Shown: piece by piece, positions 21,701 through 32,700 of the stretch
How the letters are laid out: each line of letters starts with the position of its first letter
How positions within the stretch are numbered: position 1 is the first letter of the stretch
Source: Blastomussa wellsi
Lineage: Eukaryota; Cnidaria; Anthozoa; Scleractinia; Plerogyridae
Assembly (NCBI GenBank): GCA_947652115.1
Contig: OX393568.1
Coordinates: 230,001-294,000 of the forward strand
DNA: 64,000 bases
Direction of reading: 5' to 3'
The notes under the pieces: generated by a model
Database searches by the model: none
The model's input: the letters and a program-made list of their open reading frames with translations, nothing else
Told to the model about the DNA's origin: nothing
Made by a program: the position numbers and the translations under genes

Positions 21701-24023
21701 CAATCCCCATAGCATATAATAGTTTTATAATTATAAACAAAATCCTGCAGGAACAAAAACAATAACAGGAAAAAAATGTCGGGAACGTTAGGTCTTTTTG
21801 TCGATCTTCTTCTTCAGCTCAGTTCATGATACAGGAAGAAGAAGAATTTGCGACCAAAGTAGCGGTGTGCAACCCCCTCAGCTAGTCTCGTCATAGTAAC
21901 GCCATAAAGATGACGCAGAATAAACAACAAAATCAGTGTTTTGTGATTTCAATTATTATCAGTTTTTTATCGATTGTCTACGCCTGGTATACCGGTAATG
22001 AGCTAGGGGAGGTCGAGAAATTGTGTGAGACAACTTAACAGACGAGAGTTATTTGAGACGTGGCTTCAAAGAGATTCAACAGTCGGTATTCAACCCATAT
22101 TTATACCTGTTTCTTCCTCGCAAATCCATCCTCTGTGAACGTTTGAACCTGTGAAGCTGCTAAACGATCCCTTATGGCCATTCGGAAATTCCTTAGCTAT
22201 CAGAGCGTAAATTTCCATGTCACGAGGCTTATCCTTCTGCCATTTGTTTATTGTCAGTGGTTTTCCATTGATCCAAGTCCAGTTTCCAGTTAAGTTTCTA
22301 TGCAACCCAATGTGCCATTCATCTTCTTTTACCCCTTTTAAATATTGAATCTCTTTCTTTATAAATTCCCATTCTCGCTCTGTTTCCATAACCAGTAGAT
22401 GTTTCTCGTTATCTTTGCAAGTATTTTTTGCTTTTGGCCATGCATCTGTTTTGTGATTTTCAATCGTGTAGCAAGAGCAATGTTCCTGTCTATCTGAAAA
22501 ACAATTGCGACAAATTAAAACATACAAACCGGATGGGAAAAAGTGACTAACGAGAACATTCTTTGGACCGCACATGCATAGTTGTCCAAGTTGCGAATTT
22601 TTCCCCGTTTTCAGCAACGATAGTACTCGAAATCGTTGTTGATAAGATTTTTGGCTACCTATAAGGCCGAAGGCCGAGTTGGCTAAAATCAGGCGACATT
22701 CCGCAAGATTGAGCAGGATAATTGTCGTACTATTCAACAAATTGTCAATGAAGCGCTTTTAACAGCTAGAAAAGTTGCCGTTATGCGGCGCTTTTCAAGG
22801 CTTTGACCGGATTATAGCTATATCAAAAAATGCGATAAAAGTTTTCTTAAAACATGTAAGAAATTTCAAAAGACGGTGAAAAAAATTTTCTTAATGAGGA
22901 TGAATTTATTGTTCTTAAGAAGTGCCACGGGAAATTTGACTGCCTCGTCTACGAAATATGCTGTTTATAAAAGAACTGAGGCCTAGCCTTAACACTCAGA
23001 GTGACTCCATTAGTGCTAAACTCTTTGTTTAGCTTTTAGCATATTTCTTTTGTATTTATAGAATTTTCATACTATCCCTTTTTACTTGATAATGGCGTCC
23101 GAGAACGTCGAAACGTCGTGTATTTTTTAACCGTCTTTTAAAATTTCTTAAATGTTTTTGAGAAAACTTTTTAGCGCAAACTTATCGCTAAATGTTTATG
23201 AGTCTCTTCTATTTAATTGACGGATATTGAGAGCATGATGTCCATATTTGGACAGTGTTACGATTTGTTGAATAATAATTCTTGTTATGTTAGCTAGAAT
23301 TTTTTGGTTTTGGCCATGGAAATATTTTGCCATTTTCCAGAGGTGTAGCAAACGCAAAGTACGTTTCTGCCCATCTGAAATGCGGGGTCAAAAATCGAGA
23401 AAATACCGATTCTGCATTTATAGTCGACCATTCTTACTTGAAACTGCATCCGCCTTTTCTATCTCACCATATATTCATATTCATTTTTTTGTTCGGCGAA
23501 ACTGGTAATTTCGCAGTTGATAGTTCAACTTGTTCGCTATTTTCAAGAAAAGAAAACTGCTGACGATATTCGGTAAGGTAAGATCGTTCTTCCCTTACCG
23601 AATACCGTCAGCGAAAAGGACCACAGGGCTAGATGATGCCGCGCGTTTAATTTACCGAAATACCGATTGAAAAAATATCTCAATACCACAATACCGTAAA
23701 CATTAATGTGGGGGCGAACATGAAAGAGCGCGATCCACGAGTGCCGAAACCGCGAACCGGTGAGTGGCACAGGCTCTTACCTCACTTACCCGTACTCGCG
23801 GTATCGCGTTCTTTCGCTATTTACGGGTTCGCCACCACTTAGACGGTTCGCAGTCTAGCCAATAAGAAGAAAACGAAAGAAACACAAAGAAATAACAGCT
23901 CATGCATGCAGTAAAACAACAACCTAGTAAGGCTAACGCTCGAAACGTCAGCTCTTGAATCACTTTACGGTGGCCAATTTACATTATCAACCCAGTTGAT
24001 AAAACCAAATTATATTGTTATAC

Positions 24024-24068
<45 letters not shown>

Positions 24069-24467
24069 CTTCCAGAGCATGATGATCCAGTTAAGTTAGG
24101 AAATGAATTTGGCACATTCTTCCTCAAAAAAATTAAAATCATTAAGGAAAATCTTGACAAGTTTCAAGTTCAAGAGCCTCAACATGCTCCTGTCACTCCA
24201 AAGGAGAATCTGGAGAATTTTTCCTCGCTATCCATAGGAGAAGTGTGTAAGATTGTTCGAGAATCCTCCAATGTCTCTTGTCGGTTGGATCCTGTTCCTT
24301 CATGGCTAGTGAAGTCCTGTCTTGATGTATTAGCACCCTCTATCACTGAGATCAATGACTATCAATGAGGTTAATCTCTTTCTTATCAGTGGTCGAGTTC
24401 CAGACAATTGGAGAACCGCTGTTGTCATCCCTCTATTGAAAAAACCTGGACTTTGAATAGAGGGGGT

Positions 24468-24506
<39 letters not shown>

Positions 24507-25476
24507 AGGAGCAATTTGAAAGTGAAACGTCTTGACAAACGACGTTGGTTAACGGGAAGATCCGAAATATTGCGAAGCTGACATTGCTTTAGTTGACTTG
24601 TACAAGCCAAATCGAGCTCAATGGCTACAGCCGCTATCTAGCGATCTCGCGGTTGATCAAGACTGATTCCAATTATTTTAACTGCTACAGCAGATCAGCT
24701 GAGAAACGATGAATCCCTCTGTTATAAAGCACAAAGCAAACTTTCAATTGCTCCACGGATGGAGAGGGTGAGAGAGGTTGATCTTCCACTGTCGGAAGCC
24801 GATGTTGTTTGTTAACTGTAAAGATGATACCGTTGAAAAAATTGGCCGTTTCGACGTTTGCTTCAGTTCCCCGATTTATTTGGTGTAAAAAGAATGGAAT
24901 CTTTCTTTATTGTAGCTTAAAACTAAATGGAGAAAGCTTAATCTTGGCAAACAGAAGGATATTTCCATTGAAAACTTCCATCAGCAAGACACCGCGAGTT
25001 TGCGACGAAAATCATTCATGGCGATGGCGGCCAACTGACTTCTTCCCGTAAACGCTGCGTCAATAGTTTTGTTGTATATTTGCAAGCATTTTCGATTAAA
25101 CGTTTCGAATCTAACTTCATGCTTCTTAGTAGAGTTTATCTGGTATACATAAATTACAGAACATACAGAAAGTGAATGTTCATGACTGGAGAGTAATTGT
25201 GGGAAAGTAAATCTCTCGTTTGTTAGTTCATCGGTATTTCCGCATTGCCATTATAAATCGATCTGATTTTCAAACCGTTCCTTTCTGATATTTTAAAAGA
25301 TCGACTAACAACAACATTTCGCTTTGTTATTCATTCATGCTGGAGACCTGATTCACCTGAAAACAAGATCAATTAAAAAGAGTTAAAATAAGCTCACCTC
25401 TCTTAACTTTCGCCTGGATGACGTTAGTGAGACTCAGAGAAAGCAAAAGAATTAATGCAATTGTTGTCCTTGTCAT
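15581..25476 (-). CDS. C-type lectin-like inhibitory receptor 2 (6-exon gene model)
   Basis: The exons are 25398-25476, 22107-22493, 21113-21256, 19325-19492, 16862-17745 and 15581-15757. They sum to 1839 nt and encode 612 aa in one open frame. The order is the same as in receptor 1: signal peptide, CTLD, Ser/Thr stalk, membrane span with RRRR, tyrosine-rich tail. The tail is about 230 residues longer and is internally duplicated. It ends in an ITIM (LVYAHL) and ITSM (TIYADI) and also holds YETV, YENV (Grb2-like YxN) and two YAVV sites. The CTLD is very similar to receptor 1, so the two arose by tandem duplication. The least certain point is the junction between membrane exon and tail exon. 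The inhibitory role is inferred from motifs. Confidence 0.7.
16296..16408. mobile_element. small hairpin MITE
   Basis: GAACGATATGAAAAACGGTTG at the left is mirrored by CAACCATTTTTCATATCGTTC at the right, enclosing about 70 bp. It lies in the last intron of receptor 2. Confidence 0.65.
16862..17745 (-). CDS. receptor 2 large cytoplasmic-tail exon
   Basis: The exon is open for 294 codons and ends at CAG|GTAAAA in phase 0, matching the last exon. It holds two diverged tandem copies of one unit. Copy 1 has DTYETV, CTYENV, DEYFSRV and EHVYAVV. Copy 2 has DTYETD, GTHATV, EEFFSHV and DFLYAVV. Thus copy 2 lost two tyrosines. The upstream border is uncertain: an acceptor GAAG at 17746-17749 gives the right phase, whereas the nearer-consensus TTATAG just upstream would put translation in another frame that stops after about 38 codons. 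Confidence 0.65.
18255..18582. mobile_element. fold-back MITE (about 60 bp arms)
   Basis: CTCTTAGCC...GGCCTTGGCACGAGAAACGAAGGGCTC on the left is mirrored by the sequence at 18485-18541 on the right, and the pairing extends outward through CATTCTCGTCC. The centre is a unique stretch of about 150 bp. It lies between the tail and membrane exons of receptor 2. Confidence 0.7.
19325..19492 (-). CDS. receptor 2 transmembrane exon
   Basis: This is a phase 1-1 exon of 56 codons. A Lys/Asp-containing stalk end precedes an Ile/Leu-rich span (LIVIVLTILAILILIILIIF and onward), then SVRRRRNFKRQ. The donor AAA|GTAATT is weak. If it is not used, translation reaches TGA three codons later and gives a receptor with almost no tail. 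The span has no charged residue. Confidence 0.8.
19581..20386. mobile_element. hAT-like MITE with CAGGG ends and CAGAAA target duplication
   Basis: The left end CAGGGTTTCTGATAATTCGCG is mirrored by the right end CGCGAAATATCAGAAGCCCTG. The element is flanked on both sides by the direct repeat CAGAAA (19575-19580 and 20387-20392). CAGGG termini are typical of hAT elements, though those usually make 8-bp duplications. No transposase is visible in its 806 bp. It sits in a receptor 2 intron. Confidence 0.7.
20433..20690 (+). mobile_element. tRNA-derived SINE
   Basis: Box A-like GGTGGCGCAGTGGTGAGAGC and box B-like GGTTCGATTTC sit at tRNA-like spacing. A body follows with the segment TTGATTTTGTTGTTGGTTCTC and a CTCCGGGTTCTCC stretch. 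It is in an intron of receptor 2. Confidence 0.65.
21113..21256 (-). CDS. receptor 2 Ser/Thr-rich stalk exon
   Basis: This is a phase 1-1 exon of 48 codons. It opens with DSCPETCFRHNPV, the same two-cysteine start as receptor 1, and continues Thr/Gln-rich (TTSTTLQTANATTQ), consistent with an O-glycosylated stalk between lectin domain and membrane. Confidence 0.75.
21437..21991. mobile_element. MITE inserted after the receptor duplication
   Basis: The ends are inverted (AGGCGTACGTAGTCAATCGATAAA at left; TTTATCGATTGTCTACGCCT at right). In the paralogous intron of receptor 1 (about 9190-9240) the flanking sequences CCCATGGTATACC...GTAAT are continuous, whereas here they are split by these 555 bp. 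No clean target duplication could be defined. Confidence 0.65.
22107..22493 (-). CDS. receptor 2 C-type lectin-like domain exon
   Basis: A single 387-nt exon (phase 1-1) encodes the CTLD: CSCYTIENHKTDAWPKAK, HLLVMETEREWEFIKK, WHIGL, NWTWINGKPLTINKWQ, KDKPRD and GWICEEE. Large stretches are identical to receptor 1, including the substitution of the calcium-sugar motif by KDKP. Cysteine loss in the long loop is shared too. The intron sequence flanking the exon is also alike, pointing to a recent segmental duplication. Confidence 0.85.
23279..23377 (-). pseudogene. relic of a third CTLD exon (5-prime end only)
   Basis: About 100 bp match the beginning of the CTLD exons of both receptors (for example TTTTGGCCATGGAAATATTTT against TTTTGGCCATGCAAGTATTTT) and extend to the acceptor region CCCATCTGAAA. 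The frame is broken and the rest of the exon is missing. It is closer to receptor 1 than to receptor 2. It lies in intron 1 of receptor 2. Confidence 0.65.
23928..24012 (+). repeat. interspersed repeat, copy 1
   Basis: The stretch AACGCTCGAAACGTCAGCT...CCAATTTACATTATCAACCCAG...GATAAAACCAAATTAT recurs at 35928-36010. In both places it borders another repeat: here the inverted-repeat element at 24023, there a CAAT microsatellite. Confidence 0.6.
24023..24505 (+). mobile_element. non-LTR reverse transcriptase fragment between 47-bp inverted repeats
   Basis: The 47-bp arms (24023-24069 and 24459-24505) are inverted and differ at about one position; they start TTCCCACCGACGCAGCACC. Between them, plus-strand frames encode retrotransposon reverse transcriptase pieces: a stretch ending PVPSWLVKSCLDVLAPSITE, then after a frame break residues matching the usual VPDNW..AVVIPLLKKPGL region. 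The copy is dead. A partial copy of the arm (CACCACAGTTTCTTTTGAAAC) recurs at about 26632-26664. Confidence 0.7.
25398..25476 (-). CDS. receptor 2 signal-peptide exon (start codon)
   Basis: ATG at 25476 starts MTRTTIALILLLSLSLTNVI and ends AKVKR G|GTGAGC in phase 1. This is a classic signal peptide with a Leu/Ile core and a small-residue cleavage region. The phase matches the CTLD exon 2.9 kb away. Confidence 0.8.
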
Positions 25477-26026
25477 GGCATTATAAGTTTGTCGAGCTGC
25501 TAATAAGTTGACCGAAAGCATGAACTAAAATTCAATTCAAGGTAAATGGAAAACGAAATAATGTGTTTTAGTTAGGTAGCTGCAGGAAATTAAACGTATA
25601 TTGGTGACGTCCAATTGCGTCTCAAGGATGTGTTATTTTTATTTGATTGACTGATCGATCGATTGATTGATCGATCGATCAAACGATCATGTTATTTTCT
25701 TCAAAAATCAACTCATGTCAACTCCATTGTGATGTATGTGTAGTCTTAAGTTGCGAAAGGGCACGTTGCAGCGAGCGTTTCAGCATTAGTATTTCGAATA
25801 AGTCCTTCTGAAAAACTCGTGAGGTCACAGGGATCCCAGAAAAAACTGTTCCTTACCGAAAATAACGCGCTTATGAGAGATTTCCCGGAAAGCTCCTCAA
25901 AAGGCAATGGAATGGAATGTAATCACAACATAACAAAATTAGGCTTGATACTGATTGATGTGAAAATTTACATTAATAACATTTATTTTTAATTTATCCA
26001 GCTGACGGTGCCGTCTCTTCGTCAAT
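25477..26026. other. short intergenic region between receptor 2 and the matrix-protein gene
   Basis: It should contain the receptor 2 promoter and the 3-prime end of the next gene. A minus-strand AATAAA lies at 25982-25987, about 40 bp past the TGA of the upstream gene. A short GATC/GATT-rich palindromic run is at about 25645-25690. No gene seen. Confidence 0.5.
25982..25987 (-). terminator. polyadenylation signal AATAAA
   Basis: AATAAA on the minus strand about 40 bp downstream of the TGA at 26027-26029. Position and hexamer support that exon as the 3-prime terminal exon of the multidomain gene. Confidence 0.5.
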
Positions 26027-26136
26027 TCAGAAAGAAAGCCACATAAAAGGCAGCTTGATGTCAATTTTGGTCATTACTGTCAGTTCATTGGATGCCTTAT
26101 TGCTTGTTGTGACGGTGATGATGTGCCGTGGACCAA
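26027..26136 (-). CDS. candidate terminal exon
   Basis: After TCTTTCAG the phase-1 frame reads [20 protein letters not shown] and continues to TGA. Residues of this kind close PKD- or Ig-type beta-sandwich domains. An AATAAA follows 40 bp later. The join to the Ig exon at 29272 fits in phase, but a further exon could be hidden in the 3.1 kb between them. Confidence 0.45.
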
Positions 26137-26699
26137 CTGAAAGACATTCTCTTTTAAAAGACCTAATTAAAAGCTAACAAACTCGCTTTTAAATTATGTA
26201 TAATATTATCTAATGCATAATCCAATTGCATACACCTTACTAATAAATGGCGGACGCGCGCGGAAAACCTGGTACTAGACATTGAAACGAGGCGTTTTAG
26301 GACAAACAACTTTCGTTTCACAATGGTTTCACAGGTTAGAAGCTATTTTTAAGCTAACCGGGGCGTTTAGAGCGTTTTTCGTGATCAATTTCGAAATAAG
26401 TGAGCTCAATATGAGTTTTAAAACAATTCAACGGTAATGAAAAAACTGTACAGAAAAGAAAAAAAAAACGACTTGAGTTTTTGTTTTCCTGATATTTCGG
26501 ACAGTCAAGCCGTCCTTCCTCGGGGGATTTAATGAGGATACGGAAGGTCGTTACAATATATATGTATTATCTATAACGGTTGCGGTTTGACATTTGATAC
26601 AATTTTTTTAAAAAATAAACGGTCCAATACGGCACCACAGTTTCTTTTGAAACGTGCCCCCTCTATTTTTGAATAGGCCTTTTGAAACAAACGGTCACA

Positions 26700-26732
<33 letters not shown>

Positions 26733-29700
26733 TATTAATATCTCCGCACTGGGACAACCAAACAAAGCAACCTCAGCCAGTCAAGCTTGACTTTTCTTTG
26801 TTTTGGATGTCCCAATGCGGCAATAATTTGACCGTTTGTTGCAAAAGGCCTATCGTAACAGTTTCAAACGTCTCAGGCAATTAATGCAATTTTAAATGTT
26901 TGCATACCAATTTAATGATACTAACAAATTCGTACATTGTGTATTTTTTCGGGCATGGAGATTGAATCCCCCCCCCACCTACCCGTCCTCCCTCCAGAAG
27001 GTTCCCGTATGCCAATGGAGTTCTTCGATGCAATGCATTTCATACAGTAACGGTTACGTATGACATGACCGCTAGTTAACAGCAGACTTTAGACTTTTAA
27101 GTCGTCTTAAGTATAAGTTCTTTCAAATTTTTCTGACTGTCGTAAAGGATTACAATAGAGAAGTTACAGTTCTTGAAGTGTTTAGTTTGAATTATGTTTG
27201 ACACTTCGCACAAGAAACTTCTTTGCAGATTATACTTAAATTCGGAATTGAAAGAGATTCACATTAATAACCTCCTACTATCCTACTAACCAAGCGCGAG
27301 GGCCGTACAATGGAATATTGGCCCCAAGTCGTGGCGCAGTCCCGAGGCTAACCATTCCCCAGTTCGACTCGAGCAAGCTAGGTTAGTATTATTGGCTTAC
27401 TATATGGCACTAAAGTCAAGCATGCTTGTTAAAAACACACTTTGCTTCGGTGACTTGAATTCGAAGGTTTTCAGCCTTAAAGTGTATACGGCCAAAAGCG
27501 ATTGTTTTGGATTTGGTATCTCTAGAATGCGTAGAAAACTATTCTGAAATTTTTTTTCGATTCCGTTACTTTTCACCCCAAAATCAAGCTTTAAATTTCC
27601 CGCCTTGGCCACGCCCGATGAAGTTGACCGCGTGATCGAAGATTGGTGATGAATGACGTCACTTCAGGCAATTCCTCTCTATGAGTCAGCAGAATTTGAA
27701 CACCTCACAACAACACAGCTATCAGACATATCATTCGGATGAAATTACTTTCAATTAATTATATTTCTGAATTAACAGTGAAATGAACTGACAGGAAGAT
27801 TTGACGCTTCTTGACTTGACGTCACGGCCCGTTCTAGATCCAGGACTCACTGGGCGTGGCCGACGCGGGAACTTTTAAAACTCTATTTTGTGGCAAAAAA
27901 GTTGCGGAATCCAAAACAATAAAATTGGAATACTTGCTTATGCAATATAAAGATACCAAAAGCATAAAGACCCTGCAGGCCATATAGACACTTTAACGTA
28001 ATTTGATGCAGCGAACAACCGACCACGATTTTGGGGTGTTCTATGCGTTCTCTTTCTGCAGTTCTAGTTGCAAATTTTAAATTGTCCAACTTTAGAAAAA
28101 AAAAATACTTGGCTTAGGACCGTTTCTATGGAAACGGTCCGATTGGTAAAATCCTGAACAAGAAAGAACCAATCAGAACGCTCGGATTTTCCTTAGCATA
28201 TAGTAAAGTTCTCTAATGATTTTCAATTGACGTACGTCTTTGAAAGACAACAACGTAGGCTAAATTTCTATCAAGCTGTAAATTCTCGTCGCCTTTTCAA
28301 CTAGATTAGTCAATATGAATCAAGGATATTTTTGTTTCCGCAAAAATAAATTAAACAAATTATTATGGTACATTTTTGAGGGTTGAGGGAATTTATGTAG
28401 TAAGATTCCAAACTAGGTAGGGTTTGTCGCTTTCAAACTTGACAGGCTTGCTTTCGCGAGCGCTCAAACAAACACAGACGTCTCCACTTTTTATTTCATT
28501 TCCACATATTTTATTCTTGTTTCGTGAGCAGAATATTTACCCTTACTACAAAGAAGAAATCTCATTTGTGCCCAGCTTAAACCACGGCTTATTAATCTAC
28601 AACATTAATCTACAAAGAAATAAATCCCCATGTCATGAATGCGTCGTGTTTCTCTTAAGGTCTGTGCTGAAGGCGTTTTCCATTTATTGTCCAGCACCTA
28701 AAAAAATCCACAAAGATAAAAAAATATATGTATAAAAAAAATATTTGTATATAATTCGTCTCTTTCTTCACGTAACAGACTAAGGGACGTAGACACCACG
28801 AATGACATCATGTTTGGAAGGTATAAAATTGTCTTCAAATCAAAAGAAACCTTGAAAAAAAGTAAACTAATTACGGTGAAAGATTGTCAAACGTTAAAAA
28901 CTGTTTCGAGATCTTTCATCGTGACAGAGCAACTTTAGATTTCAGTAAAATGTTTTACTTCAAGTTTCAAGGACCGAGCTGGGCAATTTCTTCTTATCAA
29001 ATAAAATTACGCAATTGCAGTCGATCATAAAACTTATTAACGTGAGCATAATTACTTATTAATGCCAAATGAATGTAAGAATAGGAAATGTGTCTCCTGT
29101 ACAAAGCCAAATGCTCTTACGCATAAATTAAACTTTTTTTTTGACATTTTTGAGAATTATAAAGCGGAAAACATTAGCTAATACATTGCAAAATGCCAAC
29201 CAATGCTTTCTACAATTTATCGAGATCGGGATTTAGCACCTTTGAGTTAAAACTGGCCTCTTTCGCCTCACCTGAGCCACCTGCACCGATATTCAACTGC
29301 ACGCTCAAAGTGAGATGCTTCGTATTTGAACCAAACTGGTTAGTGGCAGTGCAGGAGTACAGGCCATCGTCGTGTTCTTTCGCGCTAAGAATAATGTAGC
29401 GGACACCAGTCGTTAAAACACCTGATGTGATGTACTCCACCTTCACCGGCCCACCAAATCCAGCTGCAAGTAAAGTAGCAACAACAATCGGCGTTAAAAG
29501 GCTCCAGTCAGCCAAAACTTTGTTATTGTTTACATGCAAGAGTTTCACAGTATTACATTTTACGCGGTACGTGTCAAAACGAAAGAGATCACTGAAAAAC
29601 TTGCTTAAGGAAATTTAACTCATTTAAGCATTTCCTGTAACTAACTGCCAGCAATACAGCAAGGTTATGCTGCAACATTCGATTCCCATAATAGCGATGG

Positions 29701-32700
29701 CATCGAAAATGGCAGAGTTTGACTTGGGCCAAGACCGGTATAAGGGCAAAAGCCTCTCCTGATTGGTTATCCAGAGATATCAATATGGCTAGTTCCTCAA
29801 AAAGGTATTTTTTAAAACGTACATGGAATATATGTAAGTTACACTTGTCTTCTTCTCTTTGACAGTGACTTTACAACAATGAAAATTAATTTTTTACTTT
29901 CTTAAACAATGGAAATTAAATTTTAATAAATCCGTTAACCCTAACGGAAAAAAAAATAACCGTTAGGCGTAAAAAGCCAAAATATTAACCGTTAATTAGC
30001 CGTAAAAGACGCTACCCAATTGCGACCCTCTATTAAGTCAGACTTCAGCCTCGTTCCCAGGTCTTTTCCCTGGTTTAGAGGCGGTGCGCAACACCCTCAA
30101 GCTAGGGAAGAGACTCAGGGAACGAGGTTGAAGTCTGTATATGAGCCTTGTGGCCCATCGGGTCAGAGCTTATACTGGTTTTTATAGTATGTACAGGCAG
30201 TAAAAGTCACCCGGCACTCGCCGGTACTCATTTATACGCCATTATGAAGAGAGTGTAATGTATAGCCTAAGAACACAACGCAATTCGCCAGACAGGGCTC
30301 AAACTCGGATCGCTTAATCAGGAGTTCAGTTCTGCAACCATTAGGTCCCCTGACTTCCAAGGTTTCCGTACTCGGCTTTCATGCACCAGAGCCCTGGAGC
30401 CCTATGCCTCGTCAGGCAACTGACCTGGTGCTGGCGTTTTCTTCTTTACCAGAAACGTTGGTGTCGGTGGTCCAGCTGCCATGCACACCAACTCTGCTCT
30501 GCCATTTTCACTCACGTTTACGGTCATAGACGGGGGTCCAAAGGAAGACACCGTAGGCGTCACTGTGTAGAAAGATTATGAAATCATAAAATACAAAACC
30601 ATTTGGGGAATGTCTGGAGCAATATTATCTTTAATTACAAAAGTAATTTGGTTTTTCTCTGGTTTTGAGTTACTTCTTTCCATGATCGGTGTCACCTAAT
30701 AAACCAATCAGATGCGAAGCTATAACATATAGCGAATTTGTAAGCTCGTTTTCCCGGGTTCAGCGTCAGTTATGTATACTTTTTGTGTTTTTAGTGGTCC
30801 TCTGTGATGTTTGCTTTGGTTTTAGTTTCACAAAACGTGAAGGCAAGCTACTCTAAAATTGAAGCTGTCTAGATGCTGAGCTGTGTTATAGCGTTGTTCA
30901 TGACAGGATTCGCAATAAACCTGACAACAAACAGACCAACCGACCAAAGCCGCTAGTAGTAAGGGGGGACGGTTTAAGACTCAACCAATCAGAAGCCAGG
31001 GTTTGGTATCTGTAATCCGCCATTTTGTTACGCAATAACAAGTCACGCAAGTGACGGAAACGGTGAGAGAATGGGGAGAGTCACTCAACACGTGTCACAC
31101 AATGAAATTTACAGCCGTTTTAGACGTAGCCAAATCAGAAGCGAAGGGTTTGGGTCACAGGACCATGTTGTATATAGAATGAGAGAAAGCGTTTCAATAA
31201 AATGACGTCACAATGGGAATCAAAGTAATTGAGCATGCAAGAAAACTATCGGTAATCCACCATTTTGTCACGCAAATAAAAATCACGCAAACTTTTAAAA
31301 AGCAAAGATTGTATTTTCAAACAAATCCCTTCCTTTATAATTAATCAGGATGTCGTGCGCGTTGATATGTTAATCGATAGTGTACCCCCTGTCCTTTTCC
31401 ATATAATTAATCTGAATGCCGTTCGCTTTGTTACGCTAATGAATGGTATACCTCATATCCCTTTCCCATACAATTAATCACAATTTCGATACGTTAATGA
31501 ATGGTATATTGTACTGAGAGGTAAATGGTCAGGAAGGGTATACCCCACCCCTGACATGTGCCAGTTCTTGGTCCCTGGGGCCGATTCCCCCGGCTCTTAT
31601 AAATAGCTGATTCAAATGGATTAAAAATAAAGAAATGGAAAGCACAAGAGATGATATTTTGTTGAACACTTTTTATTGTTAACATTTAATACTTTCGATC
31701 ACGTACACAATCGTCTCTCTTTTGACAGGCTTATTTCCATCCGTTACAGTAACATCTCGGTTCACCTCTAAGTCCCGTGATCCTCTGCCCTCTTCCGGGC
31801 TCGCGTCCACATGCATTTGGTCCTGCGCGACTGTCTGTCCTAGTCTTCCACGAAGTCTTTGAGTGATGAGTTCCTTATTCTTTGCATAATAGGGTCGCCA
31901 ATATTCGTTGATCCGTTCCCTGTTGTTTTGAAAGTGTTTTTTTTTCTCATCAGCTCCTCCTCCTCCTCTTCAGCTCTTCCACCACATAAAGATAATATTT
32001 GGATCAGATTCATTTTGAGTCGAACAAGGATAGGTAAAAGACATGTCTTTTCAGTGCCATCATTGTCAAAAGCTTTTTTCTCGCACAGACAATAAAATTC
32101 GTCACGAGATATATAGTTGTCAAAGGCGATTTGAAAAATCATACGAGGATGTAATTCCTAATGAGACAAGAATCAATGGGAGACCTAGTGGAATAGAAAT
32201 GGGATAAGCGTCCCAATTCAAGACACTCTCCAGCATTCTGGTGGTTGGTCCGTCGGGTTGTGGAAAGACTTGCTTTACCGAGTCGTTACTGTTGGTTCAC
32301 TTGGAAGAGTTGTTTCAAAATCCACCCCAGAAAATCCATTATTGTTATGGAGTCTGGCAAGATGGTTTCGATGCCATGCAACAAACAGGGATACGTTTTC
32401 ACGAAGGAATTCCCACGACCTCCCACTTGCAAAAATGGTTTCCCAACGGTGGATTACTCGTGTTAGACGATCTCATGACAGAGGGAAGCGATGATAAAGA
32501 GTTACTGGATCTGTTCACCAAACGTTCTCATCATCAAAATATTACAGTCTTATATTTGTGCCAGGATATGTTCCCACCAGGTAAATATCCCAAAAGTATT
32601 TCCAGGAACGCACATTACATTGTGGCCTTCAAGAATCCAAGGGATCAACTAGCCACGAAGAATTTACTGCTTCAAGCATTTCCTACCTATTGGTCAGACA

